Assembly (NCBI GenBank): GCA_031772625.1
Contig: CM062820.1
Location: 1,071,239,369 to 1,071,303,368 of the forward strand
From: Pinus tabuliformis
Taxonomy: Eukaryota; Streptophyta; Pinopsida; Pinales; Pinaceae
DNA length: 64,000 bases
Direction: 5' to 3'
Shown: positions 1 through 11,078 of the stretch, one piece after another
How the letters are laid out: each line of letters begins with the position of its first letter
Position numbering within the stretch: the first letter of the stretch is position 1
Notes under the pieces: generated by a model
The model's input: the letters and a program-made list of their open reading frames with translations, nothing else
Told to the model about the DNA's origin: nothing
Database searches by the model: none
Translations under genes and position numbers: made by a program

Positions 1-515
1 CCACTTCTCAAATGGCCCAAAAGTCACTTGAGGTTGCAGGGGCATCTCATCCGGAGTAGGTTCCCCATCCTTTGGCACTGATCACATTGACTGATATATC
101 TCCACAAATCTTCATGAAGAGTGGGTGAATAGTATCTAGCTTGCAGAATTTTGAAGGCAGTCCTCTTTGCTGCAAAATGGCCTCCACAAGGCCCATCATG
201 ACAGGTTAGGAGAATGTCAAAAACTTCTTCCTCCCTGACACATTGTCTTAAAATCTGATCTGGGCCAAGTTTGAAGAGATTTCCCCCAACCGAAGTGAAA
301 GGGGCACTTTTCCTCATGACCTTGCTCTTCTCCTTTGAGGACAGGTGTGGTAGGAACTGTGTTGAAACCAAGTAATTTGCTATATCAGCAAACCATGGAG
401 AGAGTACTGAGATAGCAAATAGGTGTTCATCTGGCATTTGATCATCCACCATTCCTTCCTCACCTGCAGGCAGATTTACTCTAGACAACATTTTCCTTAC
501 CAGGCTTATCAACAA
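1..515 (-). pseudogene. pol: Integrase N-terminal part (zinc-binding region) of gypsy pol
   Basis: Integrase joins the element cDNA into the host chromosome. The visible part contains the HHCC zinc-binding region: the two histidines lie in a stretch reading CHDGPCGGHF, and the cysteines are in QCDQCQRMG, as in plant Ty3/gypsy integrases. The catalytic DDE core lies beyond the left edge of the window. The frame differs from the RNase H just upstream: a small deletion near 485-500 removes the usual junction residues. A second frame change near 70 puts the last codons out of frame, ending at a stop near 24, while the original frame continues to base 1. Non-functional remnant. Confidence 0.82.
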
Positions 516-1839
516 TGGTTAAATCAAATTTCTGCAATAAAAGCAACCACCTAGTGATGTGAGAATTTACATCTAGTTTGTTCATTAAATACCTAATTGC
601 AACATGATCAGTGTGTACGAAGTTCTGATAGCCTATGATGTAATTTCTGAATTTATTTAAGGAATGGAATACAGCTAGGAGTTCCTTCTCGGTTACAGTG
701 TAGTTTAATTCAGCCTTTGACAAGTTTTTACTTATAAAGTATATGGGATAAGGTAGCTTCTCATCAACTTTTCCTAAGGCTGCTCCTATCACTTTGTTCG
801 AGGCATCTGTGTGAATGTGGAAAGGTAGGGCCCAGTTTGGACCTCTCAAAATTGGGGCAGTCACAAGTTTACTTTTCAAGGTCTCTAGAGCTTCTTGACA
901 GTTGTCGGTCCATATGAACTCGACATATTTCCCCAAAATACCAAACAATGGAGAGGCTAGCTTACTGAAATCTTTAATGAATCTTCTATAATATCTCGCT
1001 AAACCTAGGAAACTTCAGACATCTCTCACCTTTTGAGGAGGTGGGATCCTTTGGATGATGGCAATTTTGTTGGGGTCCACCTGTAATCCTTGCTGAGAGA
1101 TTGCATGAGCTAGCATAGTCCCTTCAGTCATCAAGAATTCACATTTTTTCAGACTAAGGGACATGTTCATTTCAATACACTTGTCCAAAACTTTTCCCAG
1201 GTTAGATAAAGCTTCCTGAAAGTTAGAACCATAAGGAGTAAAATCATCCATATATATTTCCACTGCATCATGAACCAGTTAAGAGAATATACTCAATACT
1301 GCTCTCTGGAAAGTGGCAGGAGCATTGAACAAACCAAAAGGAAGGACCCGATATGCAAAGGTACCCCAAGGACAAGTGAAAGTGGTCTTATCTTGGTCTT
1401 CCAGGCTGATTTGGATCTGATTGTACCTACTGAACCCATCTATGAAGGAGAAAAACTTTTTCCCCGCCAGACCATCTAACACTTGATCTATGAAAGGCAA
1501 AGGAAAATGGTCCTTCTTGGTGGCCTTGTTCAGTTCCCAATAATCGACACAGATTCTCCACTTACCATTTTTCTTTGGCACTAGCACCAAAGGAGAGACC
1601 CATTCACTTTCAAAGATGGGGTAGATGAATCCTGCATCGAGTAACTTTTGCAATTCTTCCTTGACACTGTCTTTAAGGGCTGGATTCATCCTCCTTTGAG
1701 GCTGCCTGATTGGGTTGTAATCTTCCTTAATGTAAATTTGATGAATACAGACTGAAGGGTGCACTCCCTTTATCTCCTTATAGCTCCAGGTGAAGGAATC
1801 CAAATGGGTTCTCAATAAGCTACACAATTCCTTCTCCTA
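481..1839 (-). pseudogene. pol: Reverse transcriptase and RNase H of gypsy pol
   Basis: This part copies element RNA to DNA and degrades the RNA strand. The RT palm motifs are visible: WRICVDYWELNKAT, LPFGLFNAPATFQR, and the catalytic box YMDD (about 1245-1256), which is intact. The RNase H domain follows (about 940-550), starting with the HTDAS motif and containing TEKELLAVF and HTDH. In-frame stops fall at 1837 (TAG), 1279 (TAA, just before the YMDD segment) and 1015 (TGA, between RT and RNase H). All pieces share one frame, so these are point mutations rather than rearrangements. The length and order fit an ordinary gypsy pol. Confidence 0.88.
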
Positions 1840-3051
1840 GGAGGTGGATAGGGATGAGTTGATTTTCAAGGTTCTTTCTGGGCCAAACTCTATATTCTTA
1901 ACTTGGAGAGAGGTTGGGTTGGCCCCACAGAAATCAGCGAAAGGATTGTCTTGGGTTTCTTTCACTATCTCTTCTAATGGCAACATACTGGGGGGTGGAT
2001 TCTGAATCAAGTTTTTAATGATATCATCCTCAGTTTGTGGGTTCCCCCCCATGGTAGCTTCTACTGCACACAGCGGTGCAGAATATACTTCATCCTCATC
2101 TTCCTCCTCCAACCAGAGAGGTAGATCATGTTCTAACAAAGGTTGGGCAGGAGGGTATAGGACTAGCTGCTTGGAAATATGCCCATTCTTTATTGTCATG
2201 TTTCCAGCTTGATAGCTGATGTAGGCATATGAAGTAGCCAACCAGGGTCTTCCCAGGAAGAGAGGATACCCGGTGAGCTTTGCCTTCGGCTAGAGAACCA
2301 GGAAATCAACAGGGTACTCCCAAGAATCGATGGAGACCATTACATCTTCCACAATCCCTTTAAGGGTCACGGTGGAGCAGTTTGCTAACTGCAGTACTGT
2401 TGTGGTCTTTCTCAGGGAGCCCTAGAGGTTGAGCTTGAGCATAGCATCCTTGGTCATCACATTAATGGTAGCCCCTAGATCAATCAAGGTATGGGGGATT
2501 ATGGTGCCATTGATGTAGACATCAACTACTGGGCTACCAGGGTCTAGATACTTCAGACAGATTATCTGCCCCAACATCAAGTTGGACAGTTGTTGTATGA
2601 CATTGATGGTTGGGGCATCTCTCTTGCGCCTGCCTGGATGCCTTAAGCACTTCTCTTTGATCATATTGTTGTATATAGGCACATTCTTTATGGCTTGGAG
2701 AAGTGGTATCTTTACACATAATTGTTTCAATTCTCCCAGAACTTCAGTTTCTTCTGGGGTAGGTTTTGTTGTTCCAGATAATCTCTCAGGAAAGGGTGGA
2801 ATTGCTTTCGATTCACTTTCGTCTTTATCTTTCTCATCCTCCTTAGGGAGAGGCTGACTATCTAGGAGAACCTTCCCAGATCGTAGATTAATATCCTGAA
2901 TCTCTACAGCATAGGTTGGGCATGATGGTTCCCCACTATATACTTGCTGAGCCTGCCTATTATTCGGGTTCGGGTTCGGTTGAGTAAGCATTTGGGGTTG
3001 CCTTGGTGGAGCAGGAGGTAATGGTTGTGGTTGAGCAGGTGGTGGACACAA
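1840..3051 (-). pseudogene. pol: Protease region and linker of gypsy pol
   Basis: This is the aspartic protease region that would process the polyprotein. The active-site motif reads LIDLGATINVM (about 2440-2490); D-L-G in place of D-S/T-G is common in Athila-type elements. A proline-rich stretch lies upstream (about 2950-3050). Downstream, an ILGRPWLAT-like motif (about 2240-2275, read as FLGRPWLAT) marks the end of the protease region in many plant gypsy proteins. Stops at 2422 and 2290 interrupt the frame. The region between this frame and gag (3052-3251) is decayed and in a different frame from gag. Confidence 0.75.
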
Positions 3052-3251
3052 AAGAGCGGGAGGAGATTTGTACTGGGGCCTCCACCCCTGATGAGGTGCA
3101 TTCTACTGAGGTTGTGGTTAAGCATAGGAGTGAAATGAATGAGTAGCTAGTTGAGCGTGATATTGAGATGGATATGACCAAGGAGGAGGTGTGGACTAGG
3201 AAGGATGATCACGGGGCCCCAAGAAGGCATGGAAGTGGCCTGATTGGGGTT

Positions 3252-4447
3252 TTAGTATGCCTGGGATGTCCCTTGCATTCCCTGTTGGTAAGGTCTAGGT
3301 CCATGCGACCTCCTTTGGTTTATGAAATAGAGTAGTTCAGTGGCTCCTTCGACCCCTTGGTACATAGATTTAAGTCCATGCAAGGAAGGGTACTTATCTG
3401 TAGGATGATCTTCTTCACAGACTGAACACACCTCTATAGAGTTCAATGGACATTCATTCTTAGGATGCCTTCTGGTGCACCTAGGACAAAAAATGGCCAA
3501 AGCCCTCTCTGATTCCTCTTGTTTCGTTTTGATATGTAAGGTATCCATTTGCATGGCAAGAGTCTGCAACATCTCACTCTTGAAATCTTCCAGCATGTTT
3601 CCAAATTTTCCTTTGAGGGATGAACTAGATGAGGAGGTACTGGCCATGAGTTGACTCCCCCTACCTCTCTTTCTGGCTGCCCTAGAATGGTTTCTAAAGA
3701 CAGTCTTGATGTCTTCATAAGGTAGTTGGTAGATGTCTCCCCCAGCCAGTAAATGGAGGGTGTCTAGAAGGTCTTCTGGAATTCCCCTGAGCAGGATCAA
3801 CTTCAGAGATTCGGGGTCAAGTGTGCACCTGGCCCTTTTATAGCTGAGCTGAAATCTCTCTTCATAATCCTCCAAGGGTTCATCACTTCCCATGGTCATT
3901 CAGAATATTTCTTCCTTGGTGTCTTTTGACCTACAATAGTCCCGATATTTGTTATTAAAGGCTTGCTGCATCTGAGCCCAAGTTGTGATGTTATTGCCAG
4001 GTAACCCCATGAACCAGTGCAATGCTGCATCCTTGAGGGTAGAAGGAAACAATTTCAACTTCTGCTCATCTTCTGCATAGTCATAGGTTTGACAGATAAC
4101 AACAAACTCAAATAGGAAGGTGTCAAGATCTTCTGTAGTTAATCCATGGAAGTGAGGTAGGGCTGAAGGGCTTATGTTCTTCATTTTAGTGTCTCCATTG
4201 GTCTCTCAGATGGGAAAGGTACAATCTACTCTTTCTCCATTCCCCTAGCATTTCTGTTTTCATCCATTGTCTCAGGAGGGATGGTTTCTTCCTCTTCTTC
4301 TCCTATAGGTTCTTCAAATATTTCAGGTTGTTCTCCTAAAGGATCTTCTAGATCACTGCCACCGAATAAGAGAGAAGGGTGGCTTTGTGATGTGGTGGGG
4401 GTGTTGGGTAGGAATTTCCCTGAATTATCTCTATTCCTACGAGGCAT
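3252..4447 (-). pseudogene. gag: gag (capsid-nucleocapsid) of Athila/Tat-type gypsy element
   Basis: Gag forms the virus-like particle that packages element RNA. A start at 4447 (MPRRNR) is followed by an acidic leader and then the retrotransposon gag domain, with LFPSTLKDAALHWFMGLPGN (about 3990-4050) and a DYEERF motif. A frame change lies near 4186. A TGA at 3900-3902 sits directly before an in-frame ATG and probably arose from CGA by cytosine deamination. Near the C terminus is a zinc-knuckle-like CPRCTRRHPKNEC (C-x2-C-x3-H-x4-C, one residue shorter than the standard CCHC). A second copy, CSVCEEDHPTDKY, has lost its last cysteine. Non-functional. Confidence 0.82.
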
Positions 4448-4787
4448 GAAAGGGAATCTTTTTTTTTTGGGTGTTTTTTGTTTTTTCACTACTTGTACCT
4501 GCAAAACTGAAATTGATTGAACAAACAAATTGCAACCAACTGAAATGAACTTATTGAAAGGAAATTGCAGAATTGAAAGGGCTAATCTACTTTTGCTAAA
4601 ATGGAAATTGCAGAATTGAAAGAACTAATCTACTTTTGCTGAAATGGAAATTGCAAAATTGAAATGAAAGCAAGGAAATGTAGAATTTGAAAGAAACAAC
4701 TACTCTACTTTTGCTGAAATGAACTACTTGGCAGAATGTTGCAGTAGAAAATAGAAGAAAAGCAGTAATCACAAAATACTCTGATGC

Positions 4788-4807
4788 TTCCCCAGCAACA
4801 GTGCTAA
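4788..4807 (-). promoter_or_regulatory. Primer binding site, decayed tRNA-Asp type
   Basis: On the minus strand this reads TTAGCACTGTTGCTGGGGAA. Compared with the tRNA-Asp primer site seen intact at 36580, most positions match and the differences are transitions, as expected from methylated-cytosine decay. It lies four bases inside the proposed LTR end at 4812, the normal place for minus-strand cDNA priming. Confidence 0.7.
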
Positions 4808-4811
4808 AAAG

Positions 4812-6927
4812 TGGTGAGTACCAGTATTGCAGCAAGAATGCTACAATTCTTGGGGCTTCCTACTTTACTTTTATCAACCCGGCAATTCGTAACAAACTTG
4901 GAAGCGACGATGTTGTATGCACAAGTACTAGCTCTTACTACAGGCTGTCACTTGGTCAGCTGGCGCAATATTGCTAGGAGCTCAAGCCAACTTCTATGAA
5001 TTTCCAAAAGAAGCTCTTAACTGTGATGAAAGAAAGCTAACTCTACAAAGGCTATTCTACTTGCAGAAAGAGAAAGAAGACTGGAGTGTAAAGCAAACCC
5101 TAGCAAACTCTAATTCTTCCAACTAACCCTAGTTTTGTAGAAAGAGAGATGAAAACTGATGAAATGAGTGCCATTGACTACTGAGAAGGTAAATTACATC
5201 TATTCAAGCTACTTCTGAAAGGAAATGAGAAAAAAACATCTTTTTGGGTTTTTTATGTATTTTATGTGAAATTGTTATGCTTGTAATTTATCTATTTGTG
5301 GTTGTGGCAGAGATTTGGTGGTGATGGAAGACGAAATTGGGGTTGCAAAGGTGTAGGAAGGTGTGGGGGTGTCCTAAGAAGGCTTTGGTAACCTTCTGGA
5401 GACTTCCTCTGCAATCAAACTTCAAAAAGTCACTTTCAGGAAATTCTACAGGAGGTTGCAGGGGATCTACAAGAGGATCTACAAGAGGATGCCGAGAGCT
5501 GTTTTTAGAGGTTTTAAAGGTGGAAAAATGGTGGGAAAGGGTAGCTGAAGATTAGAGGGAGGTTTCAAGGTGTTTGAAGCTCATGAAGGGTTATTAGGGA
5601 AGAAAATGATGGTTGGATTTGTTCAAGAGACAAGAGGGGAGCTTATGAGAGAAATGCAGAAATTAGGGCAGATTCGTGAAGGGCTGTGAATGACTTGTGA
5701 AACCTATGAGAAAAGAGATGATGATGGCTGATTTATTGATGTATTATGAGAAGAGGTGCATTGTAAGAGAGGTGCAAGTCAAAATACTGAAATTGAGCAA
5801 GAAAAGAACTAGTTGTACCAAAAGAACATAACTATCTCTTATGTTAACCTAAATTCTGACCTAGAAGAATAAAATGTTGAATAGTGCTATATGAACAGGA
5901 AAGCATAGAAGGATTTTTATTGCAGAAACATGAATGAGTATGGCGAAATGGATCTGAAGCAGAAAATTAACCTCTGAATCAAACTGTAACACTAGAAATT
6001 GCAATGGAAGAAGAAAAACTGTGTTTTTGTGGCAGCAAGCAAATCTTGACCTCAATTCATGGTCCCCAAAAGAGGAAAGGAGGTCAGGCTCTGTTGATGG
6101 CCTTTTTGTATCTTTCTCTTACCACTATTTAACCTACTTCGGCAACTGAAATGGAAATAGCTATGTAAACCACCAAAAGCAACCTATTCTACTACAGAAA
6201 AATGAATATATCTAACAAAAATTAATTCATGAACTGAAGCAAAAACATATAAGTACAAAGAAAGAGGTGTTGGGTAGCTTGGGTTGGGCCCTAAACCAAG
6301 AGCTTAAGTCCTCTAAAAGAAATAAATGCTGGCTCAGAAAATATTTCATCTCCATTATCGAAATAAAATTCACATTACATAAACTGTTCACAAGAGTAAG
6401 CTCAAAAATGAGCTGAGCAAAAGCTGCAACAAAAGTGTGAAAATTTGAATAACAACCAACTAAACTACTAAGCACCTAAGCCCTCCTATTTATACAACTG
6501 GAGCCTCTAATAGATCTCCTAAAATCAAGGAGTCTCGGCTCCCAAGACTAGAGATAGACAATAGTTCTTCTTCACTTGCTCGACTGCCCCTTTGATGCAT
6601 GAATGTGGCTACTTGTGCTCCACGTTTCCTGATGGATGATTCAAGGTAGGGAGTCATAAATGAGGGGGACACCCTCCTACAAATCCTCTCCCTTTTTTTC
6701 CTCGAATATTGGTTGCCAAATGCTCATTAATCCTTTGACTTTGTCCCAAAATTGATCAAAAATTTGCATAAAGCACACATTAGACTTCATGGCATAATGA
6801 CTAACCCGATCCACTCTATTAACATAAATATAATAAAAAACATGCAATAAACTAATGAGAATGGCAGATTAGGCTGAGTTAGGAGGCCAAATGAACCCAT
6901 ATAATTACCCATTTCTAGGGCTCATCA
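4812..6927 (-). repeat. 5' LTR of the gypsy element
   Basis: The proposed LTR is 2,116 bp. On the minus strand it begins TGATGAGCCC (6927 leftward) and ends CTCACCA (4812), giving imperfect terminal inverted repeats TGATGAG/CTCACCA. It abuts the primer site at its inner end. It holds no gene; the small open frames inside are not supported. The partner LTR is outside the window, so the outer boundary rests on the TG...CA ends and the inverted repeat rather than on alignment of two copies. A short internal duplication (GGATCTACAAGA twice, about 5463-5488) is present. Confidence 0.7.
6487..6494 (-). promoter_or_regulatory. TATA box of the gypsy 5' LTR
   Basis: The minus strand reads TATAAATAGGAGGG, a consensus plant TATA box about 430 bp into the LTR on the coding side, a plausible U3/R boundary. 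This is inferred from sequence only. Confidence 0.5.
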
Positions 6928-7139
6928 ATGAAATTCCCATATATTTGGGATAGATTTGTATATTTCCTTAGCAAATCACTCTATCCCAAGAACATGTTGA
7001 AGCTCAAAATCCACTCAGCATACTTCAGTCATGGACTTGTGTAATCACAAGTGAACACCGTTGTTGTCACAAGAGATTTTCCACCTAACCGTCATCAAAC
7101 ATCTCTACCACCGTAGAGTGATGTGGCAGAACATGCACA
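6928..7139. other. Flank of the gypsy 5' LTR, no feature seen
   Basis: This short AT-rich stretch lies between the gypsy LTR and the decayed coding region. The five bases next to the LTR are ATGAA, which would be the target duplication if the other end could be seen. No open frame or motif is supported. Confidence 0.4.
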
Positions 7140-8050
7140 CATGTCTGTTCAACCGTCACATCCTCCTAACATCAGTTCTCTCAATTTTGGTGCAGATTTG
7201 GTTGTGAATCCCATGGGTTGTCATGTGCATTTTTTATCTCAACCTTCGTCTTCGTGTTCTGTTGATCCTCGGATTGCATTGTCTTGTGTTCTTCCATTCT
7301 GGACTCTATACCTGTTTTGAAGGAGGAAAGCCATCTATGGAGTTTGTGTTGCAAAACCAACCTTTGTTGTCATCTATCATGAGTATGACTAGGAGCTTGA
7401 GCATCAACTCGCAGTGAAGAATGATCCCCTTTTGTCTCGTGTCCTCTTTTTTTTCCTAACATCTTTGATGATTCTACTATCCCTAATTTTTCTTATGTAA
7501 TTCCATCTACGAATGCACCCATTGATGATCATTCATAGAACACACTGGATGTCATCCCATCATTCGACAGTGGAGAGTAGAAATTATTCGTTGAAAGTCC
7601 ACTTGATTTTTCATCTTCTTTTTTAGAAACGTAGAGGGTGAAAATTCTTGCTTCTCATCTATGCCTCTATTGGATTTATCTGATCATGAGGATGTCGATG
7701 AAATTATTGATTTTTCTAATAGTAGATGACGTGATATCTTTACTCTCGTATTCGATCACAATGTTTATTCTATCATTTTTGATCTTTCAAAGCCACCCAT
7801 TTATGATGATCTATCTGTCAATGAAGTCGAAACCCCCCAGGTTGTTGAGGCACTTCAACCCAAGCTGATGGTTATGTCAGGCCATCATTATCATGAGGTT
7901 AGTTTCCAATCTGATCATAAACTTGTTGGAACACCCAAGGCTCCTCATCACTCATCTGTATGCATTGAAGATCAATCTAACAGATAGATTTTTCTTTCTC
8001 CACTTGAAAGAAATGATCCCATCGTTCATGTATTGGAGGAATCTTACACA
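7140..8050 (+). pseudogene. Decayed acidic coding stretch, probably retroelement-derived
   Basis: No single long frame survives, but switching frames gives a continuous acidic, serine- and proline-rich protein-like text. Examples are MPLLDLSDHEDVDEIIDF (about 7660-7715), IIFDLSKPPIYDDL (about 7770-7812) and EVETPQVVEALQPKL (about 7820-7865). Codon-like composition and the recurrence of D/E-rich phrases support former coding. I do not recognise a family. The plus-strand setting upstream of the palindrome array and the orphan ORF suggests an internal region of an old LTR element. Alternative: chance low-complexity frames. Confidence 0.35.
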
Positions 8051-9640
8051 ACAAGCACACTCACGCGCATGAGTTGTCTATCTTTCTCACATTTTTTTGC
8101 ATGTCACAGTCAAGAAGATGCATATTCTTAACATCTGCACGCAGTGTAGCACAACACCATGATATGTCCACAGAGTGCATGTCACACGCTTTCACTCATT
8201 TCTTTTTTATGGATGAATTTAAACCCAGAGTGTGTTTGTCTTCATTGTTATATCTTTCATGTTTGCTGGTTTGCATGACTCTGTTGTTCGCGAACCATGC
8301 CTGGACCAACATGGGTCGAACAATGTGCTAGTGGCTTCATTGGAAATATCACTTTATGTGATCAGGCCCATGCACCGTTAGCATAGGAGTAGGAGTAGTG
8401 TTTACTTCTTGTCTTTTTTGCTTGCATGCATGTTTTCTTCTTTTTTTGTGTGTTTGTTTGCTTGCTTGCTTGTTTTGCTTACTTGCTTTGCTTGTGCATT
8501 TACTTTTTCTTTTTCTTTGTTATGTTGTTTATTTTCTTGTTTACGTTCGTAGGTTAGTTTCGCATGGAACCTTGTGCGACTCTTGAAAGAAGCAGGGTAA
8601 AGTAAAAGAGGACTTGTGCAGTTAGCAATATTTGGTTATCTGTCATTTTGTCTCTGTATGAAGAACTTGTTGTCTTCATTCCATGACACACCAATGTAAA
8701 ATATGCTCTATTCAAAGTGAATATTGATGAAAAAACAACACTTGCGCGCTAACTAGTATCACCTACTCTAGTGAGTTGTTTTGGGTTAACCCTTGTCAAC
8801 TTAGTCAAATAGAGTAAGATGAGGGGGAAAACCTTAACAAGCACGTGAGAGGTATATACAAAATACTTCTCTGAAGGAACAACCTATGATTCTCTCAGTA
8901 AGCCAGGATCCCTCTTCCACCTCTGAAATGAATAAGTTCTATGCACAATTATGGAAAAAATGAAAAAAATGAAAATGTGAAAATTTTGAAAAATTAAAAA
9001 ATGAATAAGGCAAAAGAAGAGAAAGAATTCTTGCACAGAGAGGTGATGCAAGTAACTCCGCTAAGGTATTGACCAGGCTCATTGGTGGGAGAGTGATGCT
9101 TGTCTTTCTGCGTGACTCTTTCGGGGTACTATCCAGGCCTATTGGTAGTAGAGCAACACCAGAAATGAAACTTAAACTCTGACTATCATATTTCTTGTGT
9201 ACCAATATACCCCTCATCCCCAATCGAAACAACTGTGTTGACTTGGCCTGGAATGTGTGTTGACTGACCAAGAGCATGGCAAGTGCCACATCTTTCAATT
9301 AAGCTAGTGTGGAAACCAAGATGATCAGAGAGCTGAACAATACTTTCGGAGGAGTTCGACTTGCTTTTCACGAAACAAGGTCCATTGAGAGAACTAGAGT
9401 TCTACTAGTGTGTTTCCAAGTGTTGTAGTAGCCAAAACTAACCTCCAAAATTTTTCCTTAGCTTTGTTTTGGAGCCTCCTTACCAACCATCCTTAGCACC
9501 ATGTCTTTCACTGACCAGGCACATAAGCTTCAGCTGAGTTGCAGTGGCTTCCTAGCCTGTGCTGATCAACTTGTTTGTCAATTGTCTCCCACCCACAAGT
9601 TGACATTCTTGACTTAGTCAATTTTCTGGCTGAGATGACA
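8051..9640. other. Non-coding retroelement-like DNA with T-rich TTGC repeats
   Basis: No gene is supported. At 8398-8545 the plus strand is rich in T with repeated TTGC/TTTGC units. At about 8818-8832 there is a purine tract (GATGAGGGGGAAAA), like a polypurine tract. Between 8938 and 9010 the sequence is A-rich. A phrase of about 35 bp is loosely duplicated at 9065-9100 and 9120-9155 (AGGCTCATTGGTGGGAGAG and AGGCCTATTGGTAGTAGAG). These are hallmarks of old LTR or untranslated retroelement sequence, but I could not pair LTRs. Confidence 0.4.
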
Positions 9641-10950
9641 ACATTGAAAATTGCGCAATTCTAGAGGGGAACCAGCCTGCCCTCTAGAAATTGTGCAATC
9701 CTACTGGGCTGCCTGTTGGGCTCCAAAAATGCTTAATTCAACCCAACATCGAGCTTTAGCTAAGAAAATATCCAATTCTGACTGACAACTAGGGCTTCAG
9801 TCCAAAAATTGCACAATTCATGAGGGACAACCACTCTTGCTCAGCCCAAAAATTGTGCAAATTTCATTCCCAGGGTTGCAGATTACTGCATGTGCTTTCA
9901 AGTTGACCAGTTCCCTCCAGGACTAAGCAATCCCACTTTGCATGCATGGTTTTCTTTTCCTGAAAAATCAAAAAAGAAAAAATAAAATGGCATCTCTGGA
10001 TTTTCAGGGATCTATTTTTTAGAAATTAGAGGTTACATGCAAAGATCGTTTTAGAAAGTTCCCTCCAAGTGTCGCCTTTTCCTATATTTGTGGCATGCGC
10101 GTCATAAGCCTCATCCTTACGAAAAATTATTTATTTGACATTGCAGAGCTCATTCCTCACATCGATCTTGGAGCTCTGATATCCCACACCACATCTAGGA
10201 GTCTTTACCACATTCAACTCAGTTTTTTCCGGGTAAGTCCGCTTTTCATGTATTTTGTTGCTTTTCTGTCACTTTTTGTATGTTTTCTTGTGTGAGTGTT
10301 GTTTGCTTGGTTTCAATGAATTATTGTTATCTTTTTTATGCATGTTAGCTTGAAGAAGCATTGTTTATATTTTTCTTTGCATCTCCATGATGTTGCATGC
10401 ATGACATTGTCTCTGCACTAACGGTCATCATTGCGGCGACTCGCTTCACACACATGCTTGCTTTCCCGTTTTCTGAATCTTACACTCACTATTTGCATGC
10501 ATGATCATATACTCTTATTTTCACTTAGCTTCACCATGCATTCAAACCTTCTCATGTTTTTAGTCATCTGTTAGCGGATCTGGACTGCCTTAGCCTAGAC
10601 CTTGCCTTGCCCGACCATCAATGTTCATTTCTGAGAGTGAAGGCTCTACCTTCCTTCCAGAAAATGCATAAATCTGGCCAACACTTGCCTCCAGGATTGC
10701 TTTTCGCAATTCTGAGAGGCAGTGCCCTGTTGGCCCTAGAAATTAAGCAATGCGGTTTGCTGGGTTTGCATGCCCTCATGGATTGAAATTGCACATTGTG
10801 CAATCTTAGTCCTTAGCAGGCCAAGTTGGGATGTGCATTGCATACTTCCAGTAGTCAATGAGCCTCCTGCCAGCCTAGACTGTGCCTTATGCATTTTTGG
10901 CAATCAGTCTCCCAGCCTCCCAGTGAAAATTGCACAATCTTCATTGTCAG
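9640..10950 (+). repeat. Irregular array of ATTGCGCAAT-type palindromes
   Basis: The 10-12 bp palindrome AATTGCGCAATT and close variants recur at irregular spacing. They are AATTGCGCAATT (9649-9660), AATTGTGCAAT (about 9689), AATTGCACAATT (about 9807), AATTGTGCAAATT (9851), a compound AATTGCACATTGTGCAAT (about 10787-10804) and AATTGCACAAT (about 10928). The flanks are also partly repeated (CCTCTAGAAATTGTGCAATC). The same motif and flanks recur at 52750-53060. No open frame in this stretch looks real. The function is unknown; it may be the leader or LTR of the element carrying the ORF at 11079. Confidence 0.6.
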
Positions 10951-11078
10951 TCACCCAGGTATGTTGCATGTCAGTCCTCAATTTTTTTTTAGGTTTCAAC
11001 TAACAAATTGTTTTCCATGAGTGTTGCTTGTCTCTAGGTACCAAATGTGTTTGTCTATCTGTCAAAAGTACAGGTACA

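Larger units (their letters stand above)
1..6927 (-). mobile_element. Ty3/gypsy (Athila/Tat-type) LTR retrotransposon, 3' end outside window
   Basis: Read on the minus strand, this runs 5' LTR (4812-6927), primer site (4788-4807), gag, protease, reverse transcriptase, RNase H and integrase zinc-binding region, which is the Ty3/gypsy domain order. The window edge cuts the element inside integrase, so the 3' LTR and any target duplication cannot be seen. The tRNA-Asp-like primer site and the gag and RT sequence style point to the Athila/Tat branch; this is inference. The copy is dead: pol carries five in-frame stops (at 2422, 2290, 1837, 1279 and 1015), gag carries at least one (3900), and frame changes occur near 4186, between gag and pol, near 490 and near 70. 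Confidence 0.9.
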
